A program made the position numbers and the translations under genes. The notes under the pieces are model-generated. The model saw only the letters and a program-made list of their open reading frames with translations. It made no database searches and was not told the origin of the DNA. From Paraprevotella sp. (GTDB lineage Bacteria; Bacteroidota; Bacteroidia; Bacteroidales; Bacteroidaceae): 14,555 nucleotides of DNA. Every line of letters begins with the position of its first letter. Position 1 is the stretch's first letter. Below are positions 1-7,379 of the stretch, piece by piece. The DNA lies in assembly GCA_021205005.1 (NCBI GenBank), contig JAJPYK010000091.1, positions 1 through 14,555 on the forward strand, written 5' to 3'.

Positions 1-44
1 CAACAGATAAAACAAGAAAAATAAACCATTAAAATACAGATGTT

Positions 45-1331
45 ATGAGCAAGAAAAATTTGCATTTCGAGACTTTGCAACTCCACGTAGGACAAGAGCA
101 ACCGGATCCGGCTACAGACGCACGTGCCGTGCCTATCTACCAAACCACATCTTATGTGTTCCGCAATTCGGCCCATGCCGCCGCCCGTTTCGGTCTACAA
201 GATCCGGGTAACATCTACGGTCGTCTGACCAATAGCACACAAGGCGTATTCGAAGAGCGCGTAGCCGCACTTGAAGGAGGTGTGGCCGGATTGGCCGTGG
301 CTTCCGGGGCAGCCGCCATTACCTATGCTTTCGAGAATATCACCAAGGCCGGCGACCATATCGTCGCAGCGAAGACCATTTACGGAGGAAGTTATAATCT
401 GCTGGCTCATACACTGCCGACTTACGGCGTTACCGCCACGTTTGTAGATCCTTCCGACCTGAAGAACTTCGAACGTGCCATACAGGAAAATACCAAAGCC
501 ATATTCATTGAGACATTGGGAAACCCGAACTCCAATATCATCGATATTGATGCCGTAGCAGCCCTTGCTCATCAACACCGCATACCTTTAATTATAGACA
601 ATACTTTCGGTACGCCCTACCTGATCCGTCCGATCGAACACGGAGCAGACATCGTGGTTCATTCCGCCACTAAATTCATCGGAGGCCACGGTACATCTTT
701 GGGTGGCGTCATTGTCGATTCCGGTAAATTCGACTGGGTGGCTTCGGGCAAATTTCCCCAACTTACCGAACCGGATGCCAGCTATCATGGCGTACGCTTC
801 GTCGACGCCGCAGGCCCAGCCGCTTACGTGACCCGTATCCGCGCCGTCTTGTTGCGCGACACGGGAGCTACTCTCAGCCCGTTCAACGCTTTCATCCTGC
901 TGCAAGGGTTGGAAGCCCTTTCTTTGCGCGTGGAGCGTCATGTGGAAAACGCCCTGAAAGTGGTAGACTTCCTGAGCAAGCACCCCAAAGTAGCCAAAGT
1001 CAACCATCCCGCATTGGCAAGCCATCCAGACCATGCTCTCTACCAGAAGTACTTCCCGAACGGCGCGGGTTCCATCTTCACGTTCGAGATCAAAGGGGGA
1101 CAAGAAGAGGCATTCCGCTTCATCGACAGTCTGGAGATCTTCTCTCTCTTGGCCAATGTGGCTGACGTCAAATCGTTGGTAATTCATCCGGCCAGCACCA
1201 CCCACTCACAGCTCAACGAAGAAGAGCTGAAGGAACAGGACATCACTCCGGCCACCATCCGTTTGTCCATCGGTACGGAACATATCGACGACCTGATTGC
1301 CGACTTGTCTCAAGCCCTTGACAAGATCTAA
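45..1331 (+). CDS. metY: O-acetylhomoserine sulfhydrylase (aminocarboxypropyltransferase)
   Basis: PLP-dependent enzyme of the Cys/Met metabolism family that should make homocysteine from O-acetylhomoserine and sulfide in the cytoplasm, for methionine synthesis. What is seen: 428 residues, the length expected of MetY and longer than MetB/MetC (about 380-400); YGR at 58-60 (phosphate contact from the partner subunit); IIDNTF with Asp185 (pyridine-nitrogen contact); HSATK with Lys210, the Schiff-base lysine; [10 protein letters not shown] near the C-terminus. The ATG at 45 is chosen because the family's N-terminus ([10 protein letters not shown]) starts directly after it and no earlier in-frame start is visible in the 44 bases available. 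No strong Shine-Dalgarno is seen, as is common in Bacteroidota. cysK follows after 28 bp, so the two are probably co-transcribed. Use of O-acetyl- rather than O-succinylhomoserine is inferred from family likeness and length. Confidence 0.95.
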   Translation: MSKKNLHFETLQLHVGQEQPDPATDARAVPIYQTTSYVFRNSAHAAARFGLQDPGNIYGRLTNSTQGVFEERVAALEGGVAGLAVASGAAAITYAFENITKAGDHIVAAKTIYGGSYNLLAHTLPTYGVTATFVDPSDLKNFERAIQENTKAIFIETLGNPNSNIIDIDAVAALAHQHRIPLIIDNTFGTPYLIRPIEHGADIVVHSATKFIGGHGTSLGGVIVDSGKFDWVASGKFPQLTEPDASYHGVRFVDAAGPAAYVTRIRAVLLRDTGATLSPFNAFILLQGLEALSLRVERHVENALKVVDFLSKHPKVAKVNHPALASHPDHALYQKYFPNGAGSIFTFEIKGGQEEAFRFIDSLEIFSLLANVADVKSLVIHPASTTHSQLNEEELKEQDITPATIRLSIGTEHIDDLIADLSQALDKI

Positions 1332-1359
1332 ATCAATTACCCACTAAAAGTTTAAGAGT

Positions 1360-2307
1360 ATGGGAAGAATTTATCAATCATTGACCGAACTCATCGGTCG
1401 CACACCATTGCTGGAAGTCAGCCGCATTGAAAAGGAAGAACAGTTGGCAGCCAAAGTAATAGTCAAGTTGGAGAGTTTCAATCCGGGCGGAAGCGTAAAA
1501 GATCGCGCGGCCATCTATATGATAGAAGCTGCCGAAAGATCGGGAGTGTTGAAACCGGGCAGTCTGATCATAGAACCCACCAGCGGAAACACTGGTATCG
1601 GATTGGCATGGATCGCATCAGTCAAGGGATATCCTCTGATTCTCACCATGCCCGAAACCATGAGTATCGAACGCCGCAACCTGTTGAAAGCACTGGGAGC
1701 ACAATCGGTGCTCACTCCGGGGAGCGAGGGCATGAAAGGCGCCATCCGAAAAGCGGAGGAACTGAAAGCGGAACATCCGGGAGCTTTCATTCCCCAACAA
1801 TTCGAGAATCCGGCAAACCCCTTAGCTCACACGCAAACGACGGCAGAAGAGATCAGGCAGGATACGGACGGCAAAGTAGACTTCTTTGTTGCCGGAGTCG
1901 GCACCGGAGGCACCTTCAGCGGAACAGCCAAAGGGCTGAAAAGCCATAATCCGGCAGTGACAGCCGTAGCCGTAGAACCGGAAAGCTCTCCCGTACTGTC
2001 GGGAGGAAAGCCCGGGCCGCATAAGATACAAGGTATCGGAGCCGGTTTCGTACCGGTCAACTTCGAGCGCGACCTGGTGGATGAGATCATACAAGTGAAA
2101 GACGAAGACGCCATCCGCACCTCACGTTTGCTGGCCCGTCACGAAGGTTTGCTCGTCGGCATCTCATCCGGAGCAGCACTCTATGCGGCACTGCAATTGG
2201 CCAAACGTCCGGAAAACAAAGGTAAAACCATCGTAGCCTTATTGCCCGATACCGGAGAGCGTTACTTGTCGACAGTATTGTACGCTTTCGATGAACTCCC
2301 GCTCTGA
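1360..2307 (+). CDS. cysK: Cysteine synthase A (O-acetylserine sulfhydrylase)
   Basis: PLP fold-type II enzyme that converts O-acetylserine plus sulfide to cysteine and acetate; cytoplasmic homodimer. Visible motifs: NPGGSVKDR with the PLP lysine Lys47, the substrate-binding loop TSGNTG (74-79), the phosphate-binding loop GTGGT (181-185), [16 protein letters not shown] (215-230) and GISSGAA (268-273). The 315-residue length suits CysK/CysM; the KIQGIGAGF stretch favours CysK. It starts 28 bp after metY on the same strand, so the pair forms an operon in which both enzymes consume sulfide, one for homocysteine and one for cysteine. Transcription would end at the hairpin at 2333-2383. No lesion is seen and the C-terminus is complete. 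Confidence 0.96.
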   Translation: MGRIYQSLTELIGRTPLLEVSRIEKEEQLAAKVIVKLESFNPGGSVKDRAAIYMIEAAERSGVLKPGSLIIEPTSGNTGIGLAWIASVKGYPLILTMPETMSIERRNLLKALGAQSVLTPGSEGMKGAIRKAEELKAEHPGAFIPQQFENPANPLAHTQTTAEEIRQDTDGKVDFFVAGVGTGGTFSGTAKGLKSHNPAVTAVAVEPESSPVLSGGKPGPHKIQGIGAGFVPVNFERDLVDEIIQVKDEDAIRTSRLLARHEGLLVGISSGAALYAALQLAKRPENKGKTIVALLPDTGERYLSTVLYAFDELPL

Positions 2308-2332
2308 CTTCGTTGAACAACGAGCGACATAA

Positions 2333-2383
2333 AAAAAAGTTATCCCGACTTTCTCTCCAAGATTAAGTCGGGATAACTTTTTT
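2333..2383. terminator. Bidirectional intrinsic terminator between convergent operons
   Basis: A perfect inverted repeat: arm 2333-2351 (AAAAAAGTTATCCCGACTT) pairs over all 19 bases with 2365-2383, leaving a 13-nt loop. Read on either strand, the GC-rich stem is followed by a U tract. It lies 25 bp after the cysK stop and 18 bp from the stop of the minus-strand esterase, so it can end transcripts from both sides. Confidence 0.93.
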
Positions 2384-2401
2384 ATAGAATCAGACCACTC
2401 T

Positions 2402-3238
2402 CTAATCCGCAGCCTCATGCTTATCATGAGACTTAAAGTATTTCAGGAAGAAAAGGATCTGATAATCTATCGAATTACTCCAATATTCTTCCGTATGTCC
2501 TCCCGGCCTCACAATGAAGTCGTGCATGATGCCCTTTTCCAATAACTTCTGATTAAAAGCGTTGTTGACGCCGAAGAAGAAATCATCATACCCGCAGTCG
2601 ATAATCAATTGCAAGTCGCCGTTCTTGATCTTGCCGATCTGGTTGATGACCGTATAATCGTCCCAATTATGGCGTATGGAGTCCTCCGCCCCGATCTGGT
2701 CTTTCATGTTCCAGTTATCCGGGAAGGGACGGATATCCAATCCGCCACTCATGCTGCCGGCCGCTCCGAACACATCCTTATGCCGGAAAGAAAGCCACAT
2801 CGCGCCGTGCCCGCCCATGCTCAAGCCGGCAATGGCACGTTTCTCACGACGAAGCTGAGTACGATAACTGCGGTCTACGAAAGAGACCAACTCCCGACTG
2901 ACAAAAGTCTCGAACTGCGAAGTCGGATTCAGCGGGCTGTCCCAATACCAACTGCTTTCACCGTTCGGACAAACGAATATCAGATTCTCACGGTCGGCAT
3001 ACGTTTTCAGCTCCGGCTTCATTTCGATCCAGGTCTTCTCCTCTCCTCCATGACCATGAAGAAGGTAAATGACGGCAGCGCCATTCCCCTCGATATGGTC
3101 CGGAGAGACGATGACGGTACGAATATTCCGTCCCATCTTGGGACTGTTCACCCAAACGGTATCTACCTTGGCGGCCTGCAACGAAGTCCAGCCACAAACC
3201 ATCAGGCATAGACCTATTAAAAACTTTCTTTTCTTCAC
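2402..3238 (-). CDS. Secreted esterase-D-like alpha/beta hydrolase
   Basis: A serine hydrolase of the esterase-D/FrmB superfamily, 278 residues. Residues 1-22 (MKKRKFLIGLCLMVCGWTSLQA) form a typical Sec signal peptide with a likely cut after LQA, so the enzyme should act in the periplasm or outside the cell. Core motifs: YLLHGHGG (58-65, oxyanion region), GLSMGGHGA (138-146) with nucleophile Ser140, CGYDDFF (215-221) offering the acid (Asp218 or Asp219), and GGH (246-248) with catalytic His248. Bacteroidota relatives include acetyl-xylan or feruloyl esterases and putative tributyrin esterases; the substrate cannot be told from sequence. It starts 43 bp after thiF on the same strand and ends at the shared terminator, so it may be read through from the thi operon, although a thiamin role is not indicated. 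Confidence 0.88.
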   Translation of the reverse strand: MKKRKFLIGLCLMVCGWTSLQAAKVDTVWVNSPKMGRNIRTVIVSPDHIEGNGAAVIYLLHGHGGEEKTWIEMKPELKTYADRENLIFVCPNGESSWYWDSPLNPTSQFETFVSRELVSFVDRSYRTQLRREKRAIAGLSMGGHGAMWLSFRHKDVFGAAGSMSGGLDIRPFPDNWNMKDQIGAEDSIRHNWDDYTVINQIGKIKNGDLQLIIDCGYDDFFFGVNNAFNQKLLEKGIMHDFIVRPGGHTEEYWSNSIDYQILFFLKYFKSHDKHEAAD

Positions 3239-3281
3239 AAACTACAATCAAATCAAATGTCATCGAATAAGTTCACTCTTC

Positions 3282-3998
3282 TCACAGTTCAATGACGTAA
3301 GACTGCATCGTACGCAGGTCTATCGTCCACAACCGTCCGTCCAGCACCTCTCCATAGCCGCAAATGAGTTTCATCACCTCATGCGCCTGTACGCTGCCGG
3401 TCACGGCGGGCGTCATGCCCACCACACCCTTGAAAGGAGGCGGCATGCGACGGGTGTGTTCCTCGTCGGGATACAAATCGCGATAGGTTCTGGATTCCGG
3501 CGTCCGGAAAAATACCGAAACCTGACCGCAAAAGCCTTCAATAGCTCCGTATACATAGGGCTTCCCCAAAGAAGCACAAGTGTCGCTGATCAAATAACGC
3601 GTGGCATAATTGTCACACGCATCCACGACGATGTCATACTGTCCGACCAGTTCCGCCGCATTCTCCGGCGTCAGCCGACAAAGATGAGGCTCGACCTCCA
3701 CTCCGCTGTTCAAGGCACGCAAACGCCGGGCGGCCAGAATCACTTTGGGCCACCCTTCTTCGGCCTCGGCATAAAGCACCTGACGATGCAGATTGCTGAT
3801 GCTCACCGTATCGTCGTCCACCAAACCGATATGCCCCACTCCGGCTCCCGTCAAATAGAGCGATATGGGAGAACCCAATCCCCCGGTACCGACGATCAAG
3901 ACACGGGCACGACGCAACTTTTCCTGTCCTTCCGCACCGATCTCCTTTAATAATCCCTGACGAACATAACGTTCGCATTTCTCTTGTTCTTTCATCAT
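3282..3998 (-). CDS. thiF: ThiF/MoeB/HesA-family adenylyltransferase for ThiS
   Basis: An E1-like enzyme expected to adenylate the C-terminal glycine of ThiS with ATP, so that sulfur can be loaded for thiazole synthesis. 238 residues. Seen: nucleotide-binding GTGGLG (37-42), acidic DDD (61-63), NLHRQ with Arg72, Lys85 in GWPK, and DACDN (126-130), all classic E1/MoeB positions. Odd: the two CxxC zinc pairs of E. coli ThiF/MoeB are missing; the first is replaced by TYRD (171-174) and the C-terminus stops before the second. The cysteine that forms the ThiF-ThiS acyl-disulfide in E. coli is also absent near residues 185-190. Assignment to ThiF rather than MoeB rests on context: its ATG overlaps the thiH stop by 4 bp (ATGA) as the fourth gene of a riboswitch-controlled thi operon. 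Confidence 0.88.
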   Translation of the reverse strand: MMKEQEKCERYVRQGLLKEIGAEGQEKLRRARVLIVGTGGLGSPISLYLTGAGVGHIGLVDDDTVSISNLHRQVLYAEAEEGWPKVILAARRLRALNSGVEVEPHLCRLTPENAAELVGQYDIVVDACDNYATRYLISDTCASLGKPYVYGAIEGFCGQVSVFFRTPESRTYRDLYPDEEHTRRMPPPFKGVVGMTPAVTGSVQAHEVMKLICGYGEVLDGRLWTIDLRTMQSYVIEL

Positions 3999-5128
3999 TT
4001 CGCAAACGATTTCAAATCAAAACTGGCATCCCAATCCTTCCACACCGGTTCGCGCCCTACCTTACGCAAGGCGGCCTCCACCTCCGACGCCGTGCGCTCA
4101 TCACTGACATGGAACTGCTCCAAAGCCTGCGGATAGGTGTAATATCCCCCAGGTTCGGTCTTGCTCTCCGCACTCATCGTCGTCACGCCCAACGTAGCCA
4201 TGTGGTCGCGTATGGCGGCCGGCTCGCGCGTGGAATAAGAGATGTCCACGTCGTGATCGAAGATGCGCATGGCAAAAGTGACCTGAGCCAACTCACGGTC
4301 GCTCATCACCACATTGGGTTGGAACCCGCCGTTTTCAGACGGACGCATGCGGGGAAAGTTGACACTGTATTTTGTTTTCCAATATTGTTTCTGCAAGTAA
4401 CGCAAATGGAAAGCCATCATCGTGATGTCCGTGCGCCACTCTTTCTCCAGGCCGATAAGCACGCCCATACCGATGGAGTGCACGCCGGCCATTCCCATAC
4501 GGTCGAACCCGTTGACCCTCCAGTCGAATTTCGACTTCATCCCGCGAGGATGATACAGGTTGTAGTTCGCCTTATGATAAGTCTCCTGAAAACAGATCAC
4601 GCCATTCATGCCGTGTGCTTTCAACTCGGCATACTCCTCGGTCTTCAGAGGCATCACCTCGATTTTCAAATTGCTGAAATAGGGCTTGGCCAAATCGAGC
4701 GCACGCGCCAGATAAGGTACACCGGCCTTGGCCGGATTCTCGCCCGTCACGAGGAGCAGATTCTCAAAAGGCGCCAACTTCTTGATAGCCTTAGACTCGT
4801 TCTCGATCTCCTCTTCCGTCAGGATGGTGCGGCGCATCGGATTGCTGACGTGGAATCCGCAATAGACACAAGAGTTAGTGCAGGAATTCGTAATATATAG
4901 AGGAATGAACAAGGAAATGGTCTTGCCGAAACGCTCCTCGGTATACTTGCGGCTCAGCCGGGCCATAACTTCCAGATAAGGCTCCGCGGCCGGCGAAACC
5001 AAGGCCATGAAGTCTTCTACGTCACAACGCTCTTTCGACAAAGCCCGACGCACATCGGCATCCGTCTTGGTCGCAATCCGAGCCGTGACCTCTTCCCATG
5101 AAATTTTATCCAATTCGTCTGAAAACAT
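3995..5128 (-). CDS. thiH: 2-iminoacetate synthase, radical SAM enzyme of thiazole synthesis
   Basis: Radical SAM enzyme that cleaves tyrosine to dehydroglycine (2-iminoacetate) and p-cresol, giving ThiG the C2-N unit of the thiazole ring. The anaerobic route (ThiH) rather than the glycine oxidase route (ThiO) suits an anaerobe. Seen: the cluster motif CTNSCVYC with Cys83, Cys87 and Cys90 (CX3CX2C), LLLVTGE after it (the SAM-binding region), and a total of 377 residues, equal to E. coli ThiH. A clear GGAGG (5136-5140) lies 7 nt before the ATG and supports this start. The gene begins 14 bp after thiG and overlaps thiF by 4 bp, so translation of thiH and thiF is probably coupled. Confidence 0.95.
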   Translation of the reverse strand: MFSDELDKISWEEVTARIATKTDADVRRALSKERCDVEDFMALVSPAAEPYLEVMARLSRKYTEERFGKTISLFIPLYITNSCTNSCVYCGFHVSNPMRRTILTEEEIENESKAIKKLAPFENLLLVTGENPAKAGVPYLARALDLAKPYFSNLKIEVMPLKTEEYAELKAHGMNGVICFQETYHKANYNLYHPRGMKSKFDWRVNGFDRMGMAGVHSIGMGVLIGLEKEWRTDITMMAFHLRYLQKQYWKTKYSVNFPRMRPSENGGFQPNVVMSDRELAQVTFAMRIFDHDVDISYSTREPAAIRDHMATLGVTTMSAESKTEPGGYYTYPQALEQFHVSDERTASEVEAALRKVGREPVWKDWDASFDLKSFAK

Positions 5129-5135
5129 GACTGGT

Positions 5136-5140
5136 CCTCC
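5136..5140 (-). promoter_or_regulatory. Strong Shine-Dalgarno before thiH
   Basis: GGAGG on the minus strand, 7 nt upstream of the thiH ATG, inside the 14-bp thiG-thiH gap. It is notable because most starts in this window, as in Bacteroidota generally, lack a good Shine-Dalgarno; it fixes the thiH start. Confidence 0.6.
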
Positions 5141-5142
5141 GA

Positions 5143-5919
5143 TTATTCATTCAAAAACGCAGTCAGCGGCGAACTGGCCTCTGCCACGAAACTGTCGGAC
5201 TGCACGCCCAGACCGGCCTCATAAGCTCTGCGTCCGGCTTCCACAGCCTGCTTGAAAGCCGCGGCCATTTCTTCGGGATTGCCCGCCACGGCTATGGCTG
5301 TGTTCACCAGACAAGCTGCCGCTCCCATCTCCATCGCCTCGGCCGCATGGCTGGGCGCACCGATACCGGCATCGACCACCACAGGCACGTGGGCCTGCTC
5401 GATGATGATGCGCAGGAAATCGCGGGTCTGCAAACCTTTATTCGTACCTATCGGCGCCCCCAACGGCATCACCGTGGCCGCACCGGCCTCTTCCAGATGG
5501 CGGCAAAGCGTGGGGTCGGCCTGACAATACGGAAGCACGACAAACCCCATCTTGACCAACTCTTCCGTAGCCGTCAACGTCTCTGTGGAGTCGGGCAACA
5601 GATAGCGCGGATCGGGATGGATTTCCAGTTTCAACCAATTGGTCCCGAAAGCCTCACGGGACAATTGCGCCGCAAAAACGGCCTCTTCGGCATCGCGCAC
5701 ACCGGAGGTATTGGGCAAAAGCTGGATTTCGGGACGCATGACATGCTTCAGCATATCGTCTTCGGCATCCCCTAACTCGATACGTTTCATGGCCACCGTG
5801 ACCATCTCCGTACCCGATGCAGCTATGGCACGGGCCATCATCACATTGGAATTGAACTTGCCCGTACCTATAAACAGACGGGAATTGAACTCCCGCCCGG
5901 CTATGACTAACTTTTCCAT
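5143..5919 (-). CDS. thiG: Thiazole synthase
   Basis: TIM-barrel enzyme that builds thiazole phosphate from 1-deoxy-D-xylulose 5-phosphate, dehydroglycine (from ThiH) and the sulfur of ThiS thiocarboxylate. 258 residues, full length. Seen: N-terminal [12 protein letters not shown] (11-22), TVAMKR (41-46), NTSG (70-73), WLKLEI with Lys97, the Schiff-base lysine, [12 protein letters not shown] in the middle and [20 protein letters not shown] with VNTAIA toward the C-terminus, the phosphate-binding part. It starts 26 bp after thiS across a very A+T-rich spacer and is followed by thiH after 14 bp, matching its direct partnership with both neighbours. No lesion is seen. Confidence 0.96.
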   Translation of the reverse strand: MEKLVIAGREFNSRLFIGTGKFNSNVMMARAIAASGTEMVTVAMKRIELGDAEDDMLKHVMRPEIQLLPNTSGVRDAEEAVFAAQLSREAFGTNWLKLEIHPDPRYLLPDSTETLTATEELVKMGFVVLPYCQADPTLCRHLEEAGAATVMPLGAPIGTNKGLQTRDFLRIIIEQAHVPVVVDAGIGAPSHAAEAMEMGAAACLVNTAIAVAGNPEEMAAAFKQAVEAGRRAYEAGLGVQSDSFVAEASSPLTAFLNE

Positions 5920-5945
5920 TATATTATTATTTTTATTTTAATCCG

Positions 5946-6143
5946 CTATCCTCCGCAAGCGGCTTTGATGACCACGAGACTCATGCCCTCGGTCAAAGCA
6001 TAATCGTTCCATTGCGTACGGGGCACCAAACGGTTGTTTACCGCTACGGCCACGCCCTGAACCGGCAAAGACAATTCTTCGATCAGCGAAGAAATCGTTG
6101 CAGATGTCGTTTCCACTTCTTTGTTGTTTACCGTTACTTTCAT
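5946..6143 (-). CDS. thiS: Sulfur carrier protein ThiS
   Basis: A small ubiquitin-fold sulfur carrier, 65 residues, ending in the diagnostic Gly-Gly (KAACGG). ThiF adenylates the terminal glycine, which then becomes a thiocarboxylate that gives sulfur to ThiG. The beta-grasp pattern is visible: MKVTVNNKEVE at the start, VAVAVNNRLVPRTQW in the middle (the usual ThiS NxxxVPR), and SLVVIKAACGG at the end. It is the first gene after the TPP riboswitch, with 88 nt between aptamer and ATG, so its expression and that of thiG, thiH and thiF should fall when thiamin pyrophosphate is plentiful. Confidence 0.95.
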   Translation of the reverse strand: MKVTVNNKEVETTSATISSLIEELSLPVQGVAVAVNNRLVPRTQWNDYALTEGMSLVVIKAACGG

Positions 6144-6230
6144 TTCTTTTTCATTAAAAACAGTTCATAAAACGAATCAAGCACAAAGAAGCACCACGAG
6201 AAGCATGAACAGAAGAGAATATAAAAATCC

Positions 6231-6301
6231 AATTCCTACGGCAGCATGACCTGCATCAGGTTCGAGGGGATGATCTCAGCCCCTGTGGGCACCCCTTTGT
6301 C
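6231..6301 (-). ncRNA. TPP riboswitch (thi-box aptamer)
   Basis: On the minus strand the thi-box blocks are easily read in order: GGGGTGCCC near the 5' end, GGCTGAGATCATCCCC, GAACCTGATGCAGGTCATGC, then CGTAGGAATTG at the 3' end. CTGAGAT and ACCTGAT are the signature loops contacting the pyrimidine and pyrophosphate of TPP. It sits 88 nt before thiS and starts within about 10 nt of the predicted transcription start. I see no clear terminator hairpin between aptamer and thiS, so the expression platform is unresolved; translational control is possible. Edges are good to about 5 nt. Confidence 0.95.
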
Positions 6302-6313
6302 TTTAACCAAGGG

Positions 6314-6348
6314 CAAAGATACACAAAAAGGAGATAACCTGTGACAAG
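6314..6348 (-). promoter_or_regulatory. Bacteroides-type promoter of the thi operon
   Basis: On the minus strand TATCTTTG (6321-6314) is an exact match to the Bacteroidota -7 consensus TAnnTTTG. CTTG (6348-6345) lies 23 nt upstream as a possible -33 element; that spacing is slightly long. Transcription would start near 6305-6308, right at the 5' edge of the TPP aptamer, which independently supports the site. Confidence 0.75.
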
Positions 6349-6674
6349 ATCGTCCTTATTTTTGGTCCGCACATTTCTTTTCGTACGTGAAACCGGAAAA
6401 GAATCTGACACGCGGACTTAATCGTAAATTTCTGCGCCGAACGAAAAATTATCTTGCGGAGAAAAAATATTCAATCTGCGGACAACGACGGCCCGATGTG
6501 CGCCGAATCATCGAGGACAACCGTCATGTTTTCATATCCGTCTCAAAATCAACGCTATAAAAATTCACGTCCCTGCGACTCATACCGGAAGCCAAAAAAC
6601 AAAATAAACGAACATTTTCCATCCGAAGACATGGCCTGCCCCATCGCTCCTGTACCGCGATGACGCAAACGCCC
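6349..6674. other. Gene-poor stretch between the thi promoter and the regulator gene
   Basis: About 325 bp. Short open frames exist (for example 6454-6663 plus and 6524-6721 minus), but their peptides resemble nothing I know and are rich in Arg, Cys and Ser, as expected by chance, so I do not call genes. The stretch holds the 22-bp periodic array at 6411-6520 and a short palindrome (CATCGC 6642-6647 with GCGATG 6657-6662) without a T tract. Confidence 0.6.
6411..6520. repeat. Degenerate 22-bp tandem-phase array of GCG-centred units
   Basis: Five units begin exactly 22 bp apart at 6411, 6433, 6455, 6477 and 6499. Their starts read CGCGGAC, TGCGCCGAA, TGCGGAGAA, TGCGGACAA and TGCGCCGAA. GCG is invariant at unit positions 2-4, and AA is present at positions 8-9 in the last four. 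The rest of each unit is degenerate. A reverse-oriented TCCGCA lies at 6366-6371. The array is about 100-215 bp upstream of the predicted thi transcription start. The 22-bp phase is two helical turns, so stacked protein sites on one DNA face are possible; an eroded tandem repeat or chance is also possible. Confidence 0.4.
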
Positions 6675-7376
6675 TTATTCCGACAACCGCCTGTACACCT
6701 CCTCCATATACCGTTTTCCAATGGGCAGCACCAGATGATTCTCCGCCTAAGTAAGTTGATGACGGTTATAACTTTCTATCTGGTCGACCGGAACCACAAA
6801 GGAACGGTGTATCCGGATAAATTCATTTTCGGGCAAAAGGCTCAAAACACTCTTGATATTGAGTTGGGAAATCAGCGTCGTCTTGTCCACCCGATGCACT
6901 TTGACGTAATTCTCCATGGCCTCTATATAGAGAATCTCGTCCAAAGGCACCGCCGTGTTCTTATACTTCACTTTCAGGATAATCTTGCGGTTGGAAGATT
7001 CGGACGAGGCCAGCAAACGATTGGCCCGCAAACGGGTCTCCACCTTTTGCATGGCTCTCTCGAACCGGTCGTAGAAAAAGGGCTTGTGGAGAAAATCGAC
7101 CGCGTCGACTTCAAAGCCCTCCAGGGCGTAATGGGCGTAAGCCGTGGTGAAAACGACACAACAATCCCCCTGAAGTTCCTTGGCCAGTTCTATGCCCGAA
7201 GTCTTCCCCATTTCGATGTCCAGAAACACCACATCCGGATGGGTTTCCCTAATTCTCTGCATACCCAGCAGCGGATGGGCATACGTTTCCAGTTCTATCC
7301 CTCCCCTTCGTTGGCAATATTGGCTGATGATGCTCAGGGCGATCGGTTCGTCGTCTATGGCAATACATTTAATCAT
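6675..7376 (-). pseudogene. LytTR-family response regulator interrupted by an in-frame TAG
   Basis: A two-component response regulator. Receiver domain at about 1-120 with acidic Asp9, phospho-acceptor Asp53 (FLDIEM), Thr78 and Lys98 (HKPF). LytTR DNA-binding domain from about 132 (KVKYKNTAVPLDEILYIEA, then FIRIHRSFVV at 186-195). The open frame stops at a TAG (6747-6749) after 209 residues, but the same frame continues for 23 codons and spells ENHLVLPIGKRYMEEVYRRL, the conserved last strand and helix of LytTR proteins, before TAA at 6675-6677. The uninterrupted product would be 233 residues, normal for the family. A truncated protein would lose a segment that in AgrA holds a DNA-contact arginine. 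It starts 3 nt after the kinase stop. Possible causes are a nonsense mutation (CAG or TTG to TAG) or a sequence error. Confidence 0.85.
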
Positions 7377-7379
7377 AAC

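Noticed and set aside
3069..3950. Long plus-strand ORF (293 codons) opposite thiF and the esterase
   Set aside because: It is antisense to two well-supported genes and its peptide has no recognisable motif.
6642..6662. Hairpin CATCGC/GCGATG after the regulator gene as a terminator
   Set aside because: The stem has only 6 bp and no T tract follows on either strand.
6454..6663. Small plus-strand ORF of 69 codons in the gene-poor stretch
   Set aside because: No recognisable domain, chance-like composition, no promoter, and it overlaps the 22-bp array.
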